Shown piece by piece: positions 11,871 through 25,609 of a stretch of DNA of 64,000 bases; the stretch's first letter is position 1; each line of letters begins with the position of its first letter. A program made the position numbers and the translations under genes. The DNA is from Paulinella micropora (taxonomy: Eukaryota; Cercozoa; Imbricatea; Euglyphida; Paulinellidae), in contig WBZZ01001272.1 of assembly GCA_019918135.1 (NCBI GenBank), positions 87,501 to 151,500 on the forward strand, read 5' to 3'. Below the pieces are notes generated by a model, which was given only the letters and a program-made list of their open reading frames with translations, was not told the origin of the DNA and searched no databases.

Positions 11871-12308
11871 ATTGTAGTATGATACTACATCATTATATTA
11901 TTAATACCTCCTTATGGGAACTCTAATATCACTAAATTTTACCGTTAGGATTAGAATTACTGACACCGCACACCGGATATTTACCTACTAGTGTGAAATG
12001 CCACTTTTACCTGCATACTACCAGAAGAATTGCATTACTGTGGCAATATATTTCTAGTATTCCAGAACGGTGTGTAGAACGGAATAGGGTAGGAATATAT
12101 TAACTATTCATTTCCGGTTATTCTATTTAAGGGATTATGTTTACCAGTCAGCTATAAACCCAATCTTCTTTCTAGAATAACATACCTTTACCGTAGATCA
12201 GTTACTCTTAGTTCTGTCAGTTGTTGCATTGTCATTAAAGTAGCTTTATTGAACATCGGAAGACCTTTACTGGTCTGAGCTTCGTGTATTAATAGAACTG
12301 AACTTCTG
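11871..12308. other. AT-rich non-coding DNA, possibly an LTR remnant
   Basis: No reading frame is credible. The stretch begins with a short palindrome (GTAGTATGATACTAC) and has a TATTTAAG box followed by pyrimidine-rich sequence, a layout seen in LTRs. It matches neither the family O LTR on its left nor the M2 LTR on its right. Confidence 0.4.
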
Positions 12309-12699
12309 AGTAAGTGTAACAGTTGACATTAAGCCGGTTGTTAACTTAAACAACGTTTCGCTGAGGTACTTTGTACAATGTTTTTCATAAGGATAATGAA
12401 ATTTAATCAATGGTTGAATTTGATTTTAATTTCTATACCGCAAGTTTACTAGACTAAATAAATACCATAAATATTACTCTGGGTCGTGTGACCACAATTT
12501 ATGGTGATGGTACAGTATGGTCCGATATGAGTAAACCGGTAACGGGTATTGAATAATGGTAATATTATTGTGTTGATTAATAAATATGATAGGCAAATAT
12601 GTAAATCGGTAATAGATATGATCAGGTCAAATGTAAATGTTATGACGTGAAAATGATCATATAAGTGGTAAACTAATGTAACAAATATGATTGCTTACT
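12309..12699 (-). repeat. LTR of copia family M2 (3' LTR)
   Basis: 391 bp. In sense orientation it starts AGTAAGCAATCATATTTG and ends ACACTTACT, an inverted AGTAAG/CTTACT pair. It aligns along its whole length with the M1 LTRs at 47,060 and 56,604, including the CCTCAGCG block near its end and a final ATG followed by codons reading MSTVTLT. A sense polypurine tract (CCGAGGGGGAG) adjoins it. Confidence 0.85.
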
Positions 12700-15600
12700 C
12701 TCCCCCTCGGCATAACATATGCATTCATACATATATACATTTCTGTGACGTCTTGTATGGATAGAGTCAATGTTATGAAGTTCAACTCACGGGTATAGTA
12801 CATGTTAATCCGAGTTAACACAAAAAATCAGAAATAATTGAGCGAATGCTCGCATCATAGGATGCAGGTCCTTACCGCGGTATAGTAAGTCTGTTGCAAA
12901 AATCATCCTAAGTGTCAAGTAACTACAGTCGCATCAAGGCGTGAAGCCTGGGATCGCGTTTTTAAGCAAGACGGTAAATTGTGCGATCAGTTCCAATGCT
13001 CGCGGAGTAGGTAGCGACTTGGTCAATATATCAGCTATATTGTCCTTTGTTGGTACGTGTCTAACGTTGACTTCCCCAGCCCGTACGCGCTCCACCACGT
13101 AGTGATGTTTGAGTGCCAAATGCCGTGTTCGATCTGTCCCCATGCCATTTGTTGCGTTTAACACAGCCCCCAGTTGTCGTTGTTGATTGTAATTGGTATT
13201 GGGAGCGGGATGCCAATGTCTTGGGACATATGCAGGATTGCTATAGCCGTGCGGCATGTCGCTGAGTTGGCAATCGTCTCCGCGTCTTGTGTTGATAGTG
13301 CGACTGTTTTTTGACGCCTCGAGCTCCATGCGATCGGCCCGGTTGTCAAATGCAGCTGTCCCGTTCTTGAACGGCGGGTATACTCGCAGCCTCCCGAGTT
13401 GGTCCGAAAAGGCGATGAGTTCGAAGGTTCGGGTTCGAAATGGATAAAATATCCCTCTTGGCGTACGTAGGAAGCGCAAGATGCGTGCGATTGCTGAATA
13501 GGCGACGTCCGGTTTCTTCGCGGCCAGAACTGCAGCATGGTTGACGGCATATGCGATCGCCGGCTGTCTTTGGGTGGCGGGCCACAGGAGTGCGCCGAGT
13601 AGACGTGGGAGCAAAAATTTCCGTAACATTGCGTCCTTGTTAGCTGGGGCTGGGTCGATGGTTGCTGATGGTGTTGGTGCCGGCTTTGCGTCTTGAAAGC
13701 CAAAGTCCCTGAGCATGCCTTTTACATACTGATGTTGGTGAATGACTATTCCTTCCTCTCTGCTAACAAATTGTAGTCCACAAAATGTTCTAACTAGGCC
13801 CAAGTCCTTTACCCTGAATGACTTGGTTAGGATAGTGAACAGATGATTGTGTTGTTCGCTATTCTTATAAAATGTAAGCAAGTCATCTGTTCGTAGCAAA
13901 AGGTAGACAGGTAGGGTAGGTGATCCTTTTGTAGTAGGCAAAAGAAAACGCATGGGTCCAAGGTGGACTGTCTATATCCTATCTTGCGTACGTTGGCTGA
14001 CACGTGATCGAACCATCTCCTGCCTGCCTGTGGTGTGCCATTTAGTGCCTTTTTGAGCAATAATATCATAGAGGGGTCATGTTTGTGTTCGTACCCCTTG
14101 GAGGGAAAGCAAAGGCAAGGTCCTTCATATCTGCGTGTGAATAGGCTTGTGAGAAATCCAAATGTGAAATTAACAGGCCAACGAAAGCAGCATATGAGAC
14201 TAGAAGCAATAGGAACATAGGCTGGGCGGTGGGGGATGAACGTTCGTATGGACTGTAATGAATGTATTCTAAGATTCTATTTCCTAAAGCTACCAGGCGT
14301 GATTTGTGTTTTTCCTCCCCTGTGGATTCGTCTATCTTTATTGCGTCTACAAATGTAGTGTGGACAGGGGGGATTTTGACTGCTAATGCCTTTGCTCTGG
14401 GTATACGTACCCATTCCAAAGCGTTGCAGTCGAACAAGCCCTGTAGTTCAGCAAGCTGAGCAGCGTACACATGAGGATGTGACTTAACAGCTTTGCGTGG
14501 TATGTGCAATATTCTTGTGAATAAGCTATCCTGCCCGCCTCCCCATCCTCCCCCTCGAGCATATTATCAAATGCTACATGTGCTGTATGAGTTGGATGAT
14601 GGAATGGGGTTTGTCTTGCGAAGTCGTGGTTGGTGCACTATGTTTTCTGAACTAATTTCGCACCATCCCACTTTTGGAATTCCCTTTACACTGGTGATCC
14701 TGTTTGTTTGCCTGTGAATTGTTATTGTTTGATGTGCCAGGATGATGTGCGGCATTGGTTTGGTTGTGTGTGCTGTGGGTGTTTATTGTCTGAAAAGACG
14801 GTGGGAAAATAGTATTAGTGGCACTGGGTGGTGGTAAAAGGGTGCCATATGTGAGACTAGGCTGTGCGTATGATGCTTGTTCTGCCTTTGTGTTGTTGTT
14901 GCTTAAGCTATCGTTGTCGTTTTCGTTGTGTGTGGAACCTTGAGGATCGTACGGTGGCAGTTGGTTTTGGGTTGGCCAGCCAGTCCGGATGATCAGGTCA
15001 GAAAATTGGGGTACCTGAACGTATGGAGTGATGTGGGATCACTTCAGTCTGCTGTTCTTGCGACTGAATAAGCAGTGGCTGCCACGGTTTGATGGGTAGT
15101 AGACAGGTGTAGCCACGAGTGTTAATGTCAAATCGTACATTTGGTTTCTCTACTATGGTTGTCTGTCTGGTGTCTCTTATGAGTATTCTATACACACGAC
15201 GAAATATGTTATAACCTACCAGTGTGCCTGGAACTGCGACAGGCTTCGCTTTTGTCGTTTCCATTTTGAACCAGGCAAGGCAGCCAAATGGTTGGATAAA
15301 AGTCTGTACCGGTTTTCTTCCCATCAGCAGTTCCCAGGGTGTTTTCCCACTATTTCTGCCTCTGGCGATGGGTGTGATCATCCTTATCGCTAATGTTGCT
15401 CTATGTGTGTCTTCCCAGAACGTGTCAGGTAGGCCTGCATCTAGTTGAGCTGCTAGGGCTCGTGTGTCGTCAGTCCTATTCATTCGTTCTGCGAAAGGGT
15501 TCATGTTCGGTTCGTTTCTTGTAGTGGTTTTGAGAATTATGCAGTGACGGTCGGCATAAGTCCTCAAAACATTTCATAGAAACTCCCCATCTGAACGTAG

Positions 15601-18600
15601 TTGTTTGAGCTTGTTGCCTGACTGTCTCTCAAAGAATGCAAATATTTTTTCTAAGTGTGGCATGTATGTGTTAGCTTCACGTGTGGGTGTGTAGAACTCG
15701 CACGCGAATTTAGAGATAGAGCATGATACTCCCCCTCGAAAATAATTTCCGTATCTTGATCCAACGGGAAATGGCCCAGCAAAGTCTATGTTGAGTGCCT
15801 CACCTACCTTAAATTCTAGGTCTAAGTTATTGCCCTTGTACATGGGGGGTTTGTTCGGTTTCCCCCTGTTGCAACCATGACATGCCCTAACCAAACGTAT
15901 CCAGTCCTTGCCTGCTATGCGTCTTCCTATGCTGTTGGCAAATGTTTGCATTATCTGTGGGTTAGCGTAGCAGGCTTCTGTGTAGGACCATAGGATCGAA
16001 TGGTGCACGTGATGGTTGTGGGTTGACCGACCATAGGGCTAGGTCTGGGAGGACTTCAGTGGTTGATAGTGCTGGTTGCGTTCGACTTGCTTGCCTATGG
16101 GGGAAATATCGTGTGTTGTGGTCCAATGGTTGTCTGCCAGGCTTGTCAAGCTCATAAAGTAAGTGTGAGTTCAGCCTGCCCTTAGCTAATATGTTGTCTT
16201 TGTGTATTGTGATATGCTTGTCACATATAAATACTTGGCCATTTTGATGTATGATTGATTTGTGCATGTCATGGTCGAGGCGTGGTGTGAGGATGAGATT
16301 GAATGGAAGTAATGATGAGACTAGTGAGTTTGGGAATGGCTGTTTAACCGATTTTCCGTCTCCGTTGAGCCACGTTGGAGTTGCAGTTGCTCTTGTCCGC
16401 ACATCTAGTGGTTTACCAGATATATTGTTGAGTAATGCAGGTTTGTCCTGTCTGATGGTGTGTGGGTCTAGTGGTGCCTTCTCGTGGAAGGGCCATCTAT
16501 TGCATGCACTGTCAACAATGTCCGGTGGGTGGGATGTAGATGTAGATAGGCCATATGGAGTGGTGTCCTCAAGTGAGTAAGCAGACATGCCTGGGGGTGG
16601 ATACGGGTAGGGTTGATATGGTATGTCTACCAACATATATGCTTGTTCGAGGTTGTCGGTTGGTAGTTGTGTTGTTGGTAGAAATGTTCGAACCTTTACC
16701 TCACCTCTTTCGATGTCCATCGTTTCCTGTAACCACCGGTTGTAGTCATCGTCGCTCTTGAAGTCCAAGTAGTTGAGTTCTGGGTGTTGCTCCACGAACG
16801 CTCGCCACTCATGTATGTTCTTGAAGTCCAGGGCCGGGGGATAGAAAAAGCTGTCGTAGGTTGGGTCGTCCAGTTCAGCGTCGTCTATGTCGTTGCAGTC
16901 CTGTTCGTCCGCGATTGTTTCATTGTCCGCTGTTTCTTCCTTAGGATCCACCTTGGCTTCGAATGCGTCGAAGGCGTCGGCCATGAGTGCGAATTAACTG
17001 GTACTATGTGAGTAGTTATGATTCTGCTCTTCATAAAACTCACGGAATTATCTTGCTGTAGGCCAGGTGGTCCACTGCGGTGGGTTGCGGATGAACAAAC
17101 GGTCGTAGTCTTCGTGGTCTTGTCTTGTCCATTCGTCTTGTTGTTCCGTTGTTGACTCACGAACACGTTGTATGCGTAACACATGTTTCAGGTATCCCTC
17201 GATCTTCCTGCATTCGTTGTCGATGGCGGTGGGAGGGGGCGTAGTAGTGCTTCCGGGGTCCGCTGAGTCAGTATCGTAGGTGACTAGTGCGTGTGATTGT
17301 GCACGTGTATTAGTGCCGGGGTCCACATTTCTCCCTCTCAACACAAATTCATCTTCCGTGCTGAGTGCCATATTAGCAATTGTGGCCGGGTCTATGAAGA
17401 GCGGCGCGTAAGGGCCCCCCTCACGGTAGCGTAATAATTGTTGGAACGCCAGGTCGGCCAGTTGGGGTTGATTAGTGGGTATGCCTAGTAGGTCGTAACG
17501 GCCTCCCCGGCTCCGAAGTTCTTCAGCCAAGGGGTGTTGTCTTGCCATCACGCAAAACTCCTTGTGCGCCGGTCGGTCTGCCAGTTGATGCTCCTTGTTG
17601 CAGTAGTAGACCAAGTTGCAGCCACCGCACCGTCGTAGCCTGCCCTCCTGGTTGCCACAGTAGGCGCAGTCTTGTCTGATTGCTCCTCTTTTCGTCTCGC
17701 GTATACCCCTGCAGTCGATGCAGTCCGGGCGCGACTGTATCCAGTCGTCTGGCAGTAGGCGAAAGTCGAGCGCTATTCCCCAGTAGGCTAGTTGTTCAGT
17801 CGTCGGGTGTCTGAAGCAATGATGAGCGTCGATCCAAGCGAATGTGTGCTTTCTTTCTGCCGGCGGTTGGGATGATGCAGTTGACGCTGCTATGCGTCTG
17901 CATTGTATGGGGTGCCCGTCTGGCAATGCTTGTACAGCAGCTATGCGTCGCTTTGTTTCCACTTCGTTGTTCTATGCCGGTGGTCGTATGCGCGTTTCTC
18001 TAACAGGTAGAGTTGGTCTTCTCGAACGCGTATTGTCAATTACCACAGTGGGTGTGATAGGTAAGGATGTCGTACGTGTGGGTGCATCTCCGCGGCTCAG
18101 TGTAGGTTGTTGTTCCGTCCCGATGATCGCTGCGTCTTCTTCTGGTGCATGTGGTTGTTCTTGTTGTACCGTAGGTGTCGGTGCTGATGAGCCAGTGTCC
18201 GTCGGTGCTGGTTCGGGCTCAGGTGTCGGTGATCTTGTAAATCGTTGAGGTGGGCCCGCCTGTGTCAACTGGGTCGCAGGTTGTGCACATGTTTGCGGTA
18301 CCCGGGCACGGTGGTCTTGATCGTAGAACGAAGTGCTCGATCCCCGTTGTGCCGGGTGCGTCTGGTACTAGATGCGCCGGTAGTACCCCGGGATCCGATC
18401 TAGGTAAGAAGTAGTTGAGAGGCGCGCCGTGTGGTTGAAGGATGGTGGCCAATGCGCCGGAGGTACAAGAAAACCTTGAGGGGTGGTCCGGAACGCGTCT
18501 CTCATCCTTGTCCATTGAATGTACGCTCGTCGGTAGTCGTTTTCGTCCTCCCGCTGGAGTCTGGCCAGCGATGTCCATGGTATATCGGGTCGTCTCGATG

Positions 18601-20095
18601 GGTCTTGTATATAGTCAGGGTGAGGTGGTGGCGACAGGCTGTCCTGTTTGTCGTCATCAGTACCTGTTACGTCGGTGTCCGGTGACAGTTGAATCGGTCC
18701 CGTTCTGTTTCGGTAGGCTTGTCCACGGGTCACGTAGTGAGTCTCGGGCTCTGTCGGCTTCTTGACGGCAGGGTGGTCGTGATAGTAGTCGAGGTCTTCT
18801 TCTTCGTCAATGAATTCCCCGTCCTCAATGGTTTCATCTTGCATCATCCACGCCTGCTCCTCTTCTGCTGGTCCGGGTTCGATGTCAGTCGGTTCTTCGA
18901 GCATAGCGTTGGCTTGACCAGTCGGTCGTTGGATCCGTCGATCGTCAGATCTCGGTCGTCCTCCTCTGCCTCATTGATTGGGTCATTTGCCTCGTCCTCC
19001 GCCATTGCTATAGGGCACACGTTTCCGGTTTTGGTTCGAAGGTCTTCTACGGATGGGACATTCTGCTCCAGTGTGTCGCGGTCGGCCCGAACACAGACGT
19101 TTGGTGCAAGTAGCCCTGCATTGCGCCGCCGCGATGTGGCTCCTCTTGTTACAGTTGAGGCCGACGATGTCCTTGTTGACGGTAGCGGGTGGGGTCGCAG
19201 TGAACAATGCTGTCGAGGACCTAGAGGGTGCAGCAATCAATTAATTAGCATGATATGCTTGCAGAGTGAGTGAACATATTTCTTTATAGTCAGGTTTGTC
19301 ACTATCAGACCTAGACCAATACATTGTACCCCCTACGTCGCCCAAGGTAAGAGTAGAACACTCCTTGATCTTGAAGAGCAGGAACACAACTTGGAACTCG
19401 TCAGGCAAGGGCACGCCACGCGCTTGGCTCGTTCGAAGCGTTGGGTAAGCTTCTCCATCCATGTCGGTAGTTGCTTCCCATTTCGTATCTTGTCTTCAAA
19501 TAGTTGCATCAGTACTAGGCGGGCCACAGAGACGGAGCCTTTACTGCCAAAGCGTTCGCACAGGGCAGACCAGATGCGTGCTGGATCATTTCCTGCTCGC
19601 TATACGGTGAGCAACACAGTTGACTCTTGACAGGCTTCAATGAGAAAGCAGCGGACTTGTATCTGTGCCTTCACATAGTCTGCTGCAGTAAACAGGCCAG
19701 CTAGGGTAGTAGGGACCGTGGGGGCGGGTGGGAGGGTCGAGAAGGTGGTTGTCTTACCGTCAGCTTCAGTCGAGCTTGTTGAGCTTGAGCTGCTCGAGCT
19801 AGCTTCCTCCTCCTCCTCGTCAGATCTTCCAGATAGAGTTGTACCCTTAGTACCCTTTCTTGAGCTGAGTCTTGACGGGCGTTCCGATGTCGCAGCTTTG
19901 GCCGTTCCAGGGTTGGGAGGGTGGGTGTCTTTCTCATCGATGAGTAAATCGTTGATATTTCCAGTATCGTGTAGGGCGATTCCGGGTCTTGCAGGAGTAA
20001 GATGTATCTTGCATCCAGTCCGAGTAGGAATGAGAAGATCTGGAACTTCCATAAATCGAATTCGTCGATAGGCTTCTTCGGGAACTTGGGAATCT
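12700..20095 (-). mobile_element. Copia family M2, internal region (gag with MYND, PR, INT, RT, RH)
   Basis: A diverged relative of M1 in the same order. On the minus strand, gag starts near 20,095 (FPKKPIDEFDLWKFQ) and has a serine/glutamate-rich patch, a CCHC-like knuckle near 19,080-19,170 and a MYND finger near 17,560-17,690. The second frame starts at 16,984 (MADAFDAFEAKVD) with the protease motif VDSACNRW, integrase follows at about 15,000-16,000, then the linker motif KGIPKVGW near 14,680, reverse transcriptase (LLRTDDLL) and RNase H ending near 12,940. It is broken in many places and the 5' LTR is lost, so it is clearly older than M1. Confidence 0.9.
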
Positions 20096-23000
20096 TCAGT
20101 TGGTGGGGAGCTTTGACTTGTTTGCATCCGAAACATAGACATGGTATGCGTTCTTTCCAGTTACGTCCAGCAATCGTCCGGTCTAATGCTCTTGCAAGCT
20201 CTGTCATTGCTTTGTCGTTGCCGTGTCCACTCATACGATGAACAGGCATAGCTGGTATTGGTCGTTTTGTAGTTTTGTTGTATGCGAACAGTGCAAGGTT
20301 GCGTCTTGGTGCTGCATTGTTGACGAAGTAGGAGACGTCTGTGCTCCCCCCGTTCCGGACGTGTCTCCCTTCAGGTACATGGCACGAGTTGGTTGAAGTC
20401 AAGGGGTTGGTCTGCAAGGTTGTCTGCTCTATACAGTCTGCTTGTGGTCATTCGTCCCCTTGCCAAGACGTTTGGCCTCCATTCCTCTAGGAAGGTGAAG
20501 GGCTTGTCCATCATCACGATCCGCCCATTTTGAAATAGGAACGAATAGCATCGGTCGTGGTCCAGTACTCCCGGAGAAACGACATTGAAGGGCGAATCCG
20601 AAACGAGTGATTTCGGTAATTCAAGCCAATGTTGTTTGCCCTTGCCGGTGACCATTGGTAAGTATCCCGTAGCGGTGCTGTCAAAACTAATTTGTTGATT
20701 TTGCTCTCCTCCAACGACTGTCTTTTTCGTTGTCAGGTCGGAGCATTCGGCTGAGTCATGAATGAGCATGCGATTGCTCCCTGAATCGAAGATAGTATGG
20801 ACTCGTGGGAGGTAGCAAGGGTTGTCCGGTTCACCATCGTCGTCGGTGTTCATCATAATTGCGTCGTCGGTCGTACCCTCGTCTACAATGAGTCCACCAT
20901 CACGTAAAGTTTGTTGCCATATAGGTGATGACGTGTTGTAGCCATAGAGTTCGTTTGATAGGGTTCCAAGAGGCGGCGGTTCGTGGGTGGGCGACTTCGC
21001 TGGTCCGTCGTCGTACTAGCAATCATTCAGATCGCCCTCGTCGACCATCATAGCCGTAAATAATCGTACTAGAAAGTTTGTATCAAAGCGGGCACGGTTT
21101 CGCGAAACGATAGCGCCAGAGTAGATTGTACGCTTGTCCTTGTCCGGTTCGTATTGCGGGTAGCCTGCAAGCCGGCGTAGGATCTCTCGCACATCGCCAA
21201 TGCCGTACTCATTAGGTAGAGTTTGTACGACTTCGTTGCTTTTCGCGGAAAGTTCATAACGCATCATTCGGTGGTAGGCAAAGTCCGCAAATCTTCCGTT
21301 TGTTGATCCAATCCCACATGACGGCATTATTTTCTTATGCTCCCTGTTGCGTAGCAATTTGTTGACCGCTGAGGAGGCGAAGAGGCAGAAGCGTCGATGT
21401 GCAGCTCGATCTTTCTTCTGACAGGTAGGGTCGCAGTACTTGACCCAGTTACATCCACTGCAAAGTTTCTGTTTGCGTTCGGCAGTCTCCACGGCGTCAC
21501 AGAATTTGCAGGAAGCGGGCGGGGTCGGTGCGTCAGGGTGCAGACCGATAGGTATGATGCCGGTGTCATGAAATAGTGCACATATGCGACATAGGGGTGC
21601 CATACTTTGCCAACCTTCGGGCCATATGTTGAATTGTTTCCTGATGGATCAGTATTCCATTTCGACTCGTTTCGCGTGTCGTAGGCATAAGTGGACGTCG
21701 ACAACGTGGTACCAGGGCGCCCCAGGTATAACAGAATGCGAGTCTGATGTAGATAGGATGATGTCGGAGTACGGCTGAACTTGAACATCAATATTGCATC
21801 TTGTTTTGGCCTGATAGGTGACTTGATGACCGGCCTTCGATCTCCAATTGGTCTGTCCAACGGATGTACCTTCTGTTCCGTGACATTCGAGCGTAGGAAC
21901 GGTGGCCAGAAGCTTGCCGTGGGGTACCATGGGTCCTCGCGAGGGACGATGTAGTGTCGTGGGGCTTCAACTCTCCATTCCGACGGCCAGTGACGAGGTG
22001 GGACGGGGAAACCGGCGGGTGTGCCGACCTTGCGGTAAAGTTTTTGAAGAAAGACCCAAACATTGAGCTTTGTACGGAAGTCATTTTCATTGAGCTTTTG
22101 CTCCCTTGAAAGATTGTCCCACGGTAGGTTCGAGGGTCGTAGAGCTGAGTCCGTAACAAAGTCGATGTGCATGTTGACAACGCCTCGGGCTGCTGGAATG
22201 CCTGGTTGAGCGTCCATGGTTGAGGCTTGACCGGGTAGAGATGGGGCTGTAGAAGGTAGTGCGGTAGTCGAAGTTGGGATAACTTGAATTGGTGGGGAAG
22301 TTTGAGGTTCAACAGTGACATTTTGCGGAAAGGGTACAGATGCTGGTGCACCGGTAGATGTCGGCGTTGAGAATTGCTTCTCATCCTGTACAGCTCCGTC
22401 ATTGTCGGAATCCTCTTGTTCATCCACCATCATGTTCATCCAATCGTCCTCCACATCCGAGGTAGTCTTGACCGGATTATAGGTTTCTAATTCTTCAGCA
22501 AAGCGGACGGTATTGTTCTGTCGTGGAGGTGTAGGACCTCGTCGGCTACGTTGGGGTGACGGTGAGGGCGATGGCGTACGACTTGTTGAGCGGTTCCGGT
22601 CGGGCGATCTACCTCGAGGGGTGTCGGGTCGTCGTCCCCTTGTGCATTCAGCTCCAGAAGGGTTCGCAGTCATCTTGCCGGTTGGCTTGCACTCCCTACG
22701 TTGGCAAGAGCGCTGGCAGTCTCTTCGTTCGTGCTTCGTGTCGCCGCAATTGTAGCACTTGCGTTCTTGCCCCGGGCGTCGGTCGCGTACGTACATTGTT
22801 GTATTCGATGACTTGGCTTCAACTTCATTGGTTAGAGTCAAAGAGTCCACGGTGTCAGCGAGTTTGTTGGCTTGCACCAGTAACTTTAGTTGCTCACAAA
22901 GTTGTGCGTACGTCGGCTTTGCGGCTGGGCCTGTCTTGCTGTAGTAGAGACTGTTGCTGGCTTTACCTAAGTTGAGATGGGAAGCTTTCTTGATTCTCTT

Positions 23001-23566
23001 CAGTAGCTCTTGGCATTTGTAGGGGTCTAGAAAGTTTTGTCCACATGCTCGTATTTCATCAAAGCGGGTGGAGAATTCGGTGATCCACTTCTCCACGTCA
23101 GTGCCTTCTGGGATCCTGTCGGCGTGGAACTCAGTCTGTAAGCGGGCGAGTTGGATGTCGTCCGATAGGCCGAATTCGTCGATCAAATGTCTCCACATTT
23201 GATATGGTTCTCGTCCTGCTGCTCGTAGGGATAGCAATATTGGGTGTCCATTCACAGCTTCGGCTATGAATGCTATTGCTTTCGTTCGCATCTGTAACTG
23301 CTGTTGTGGGTTGTAGCAATTGTGTAGTTGCTCCCACGTCGGGTCGATCGGTAATGCCCGACGTTGGCTCCTATCCGTACGTTGGGATCGTCTATCCCCA
23401 CTGCTGGTGCGGGTCCTGGGTGAATGAGGATTTTCATTTCGGCCCGCGTAATCGGTGACAACTCGTCGCGTAGACTGATGAGAATTTTGGGATCTGCTGG
23501 CTCTGCCCATTGTAGGTAGCTCCATCGGAAGTTGTTGAACTTCTGAGCGTCCTTGACTGACTTCAC
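20096..23566 (-). mobile_element. Copia family M3 fragment (gag with MYND, PR, start of INT)
   Basis: A third member of the clade. Gag runs from about 23,566 leftwards: a helical block around 23,000-23,330, a CCHC knuckle near 22,710-22,770 (KCYNCGDTKHERRDC), an SR/RS-like basic stretch, the shared GFPVPPRHWP block near 22,000 and a MYND finger around 21,395-21,500 (CSGCNWVKYCDPTC). Protease follows near 20,790 (IFDSGSNRML), then the zinc-binding start of integrase at 20,100-20,250 (CLCFGCKQ). There the M2 gag begins directly, so the rest of M3 pol is absent. Fossil. Confidence 0.85.
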
Positions 23567-25480
23567 CTGCCAGTCACTATGTTTCTAGCATTCACATCAC
23601 CATCAATCTCTCTTGGTGCCTTGGGTTTCGGGGCTGGGAGATGCTTGGAATCTACAAACTGAATCCGTCTAACTGATCTTCGGGATGGTGGTCTGTTTCT
23701 GTTTTTGAGCACTACCGGTGTGTCATCAGCTCGTGCAACCTGTTATAGTGGTGGTAGAGGTGGCGGGGGTGGTGGTGGTCTCGCTACTCTCTGTGCAGGT
23801 GCTACGTGCTGTTCTATCACGACAATAGGTGACTCATCCTCCGCCTCTTCATCGCCGTTCGTATCGGTTTGTTGCGAAATTTGCCGGTCTTCCCGTGAAA
23901 TTTGTCCATTCTCGTCTGTGGATAAACTCGATGAGTCGTGAATTTCCTCATGTGTGATGTTCGTGTCAATGTTCCATGGTCGTGGAGTCGTTCGTGCTGT
24001 GTAACCTCGTACATTATGAATACATTTGCCAAATCCGCGTCCGCATATGTGTGTAAGTCGATGGTCCGCCAATCAATCCGTGACGGGAAAAATAACCCCC
24101 TCTGATCCTTAAGTGAACGGTATATTAGGCTTACCATTCCGTAAGCAACATGTGGTTCCCTATGCATATATATGCATAATTTATTGACTGCATAAGCTAA
24201 CTGTGGCTGCGTTTGAGACATCGGCGAGATTAGTTTTCCTGCTAATTTTCTCAGAGGCCACTGACGCAACGAAGCTCCAGGATCTGCCGGCTGTGAGTCT
24301 TGCTCTGTACACGGCGTCGTGGACGGCTTTGAATTATCGAACACCCGGTCCTGTAACAGTCCGTCGATATAGGCCTGTTGATGTACAAGCAAGCCATTTT
24401 CAAAGCGTTTGAACTGCATTCCACAGAATACCTCCACATCGCCTTTGTTGGTAAAACGAAACTTCGCCTCACTTAATCGTCTCACTAGTCCTTCATGCTG
24501 TTTCTCCTTCAGACAAAACACGCGTGTCGTCTGTACGTAGCAACACTATCCATGGAAGGGGCCTTTCATCATATGCTACTGTTGGTGGGAACGCGCTGTC
24601 ATCCCCCTTCACAAAGAAAACACACGCATCAACAGTTGACTGTAAATAGCCTAAACTCCTCAAGAAACTAGCGATGTGATTATATCATCGCCTCCCTGCT
24701 TGTAGCGATCCATAGAGCGCCTTCTTCACCTTCCATATCATACTCGGCCTTTCCTGCATCTTGCAATCATCTGGCGGTATTGCATAACAAATCTCTTGCA
24801 TACTAGCATGCGAATAGGCCTGACTGAAATCTACGTGTTTGATAAATGCGCCAAGTGCAACGAGCAAAGAACAGAGTGTCAGGAGAAAGATGTGCTGTGC
24901 AACTGGTGAAGATGTCTCATATGGGCTAAAATGTTGAAATGGTATCATCTGATTCCATAAATCATTAACCTAGATTTATATTTCTGTTCTCCTGTGGCTT
25001 CATCTTCCTTGATGGCATCCAAGAAACCTGTTCTAATTGGTTTTACTTTGTCTGTCGGCGTCCTGCCATGTGGGCCACTCGAGGCACTTGGCGTCATAAA
25101 GCCCCTGTATTTCTTTCTTTCTCGCTTCAACTACCTGTGGTATTAGTCTAAGCTGCTTCTCAGGCTTTCTAAGCACTCTTGTGAATAGGCACACGTCCTC
25201 GTCACGCAATCCATCGTTTGTGTTAGATTAAGATGCAAACTGTGTGTCGTCGTCTTCAGCTACTGCCAGTTTGTAGGAATGGGTTGCTGTGTTTTCTGAT
25301 GTTTGTCGTCTCACACTGCGTTGATAACGGTAGGCGCGGTGTCTTGAGTAGATATCGCGCAGGCTCATGACCTGCCATGGTCTATCGATACAGTAATCCG
25401 GTACTGAGTAAAATACACACCTAATCAAATACGTTTTGAAGGTTGGTAATAAATTCTTTAATGAGAACAACTTGTGGTAA
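23567..25480 (-). mobile_element. Copia M-clade pol pieces (M4: INT end, linker, RT)
   Basis: From right to left: an integrase C-terminal end near 25,340-25,400 (DRPWQVMSL), reverse transcriptase from about 25,130 (DFSQAYSHASMQEICYA, then LLRTDDTRVF near 24,540) to the start of RNase H near 24,040 (YADADLANV), then another integrase-end/linker piece (TPRPWNIDT) with a polyproline run. The two integrase ends show that at least two element pieces are joined. The RTDD box ties it to the M clade. Heavily broken fossil. Confidence 0.8.
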
Positions 25481-25609
25481 ACATACCTTGTAGTAACGTG
25501 CTAAGGCGTGTGCTTGGCACGGGGTCAATATGACGTATAGATATACACTGAATCACTGGTAAGAAAGGGCTCGCACTGATTAATGTGAACCTTTATAACA
25601 TATGATTCC

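Noticed and set aside
22556-22975. Plus-strand frames within 21-24 kb
   Set aside because: Shadows of the M3 gag on the minus strand.
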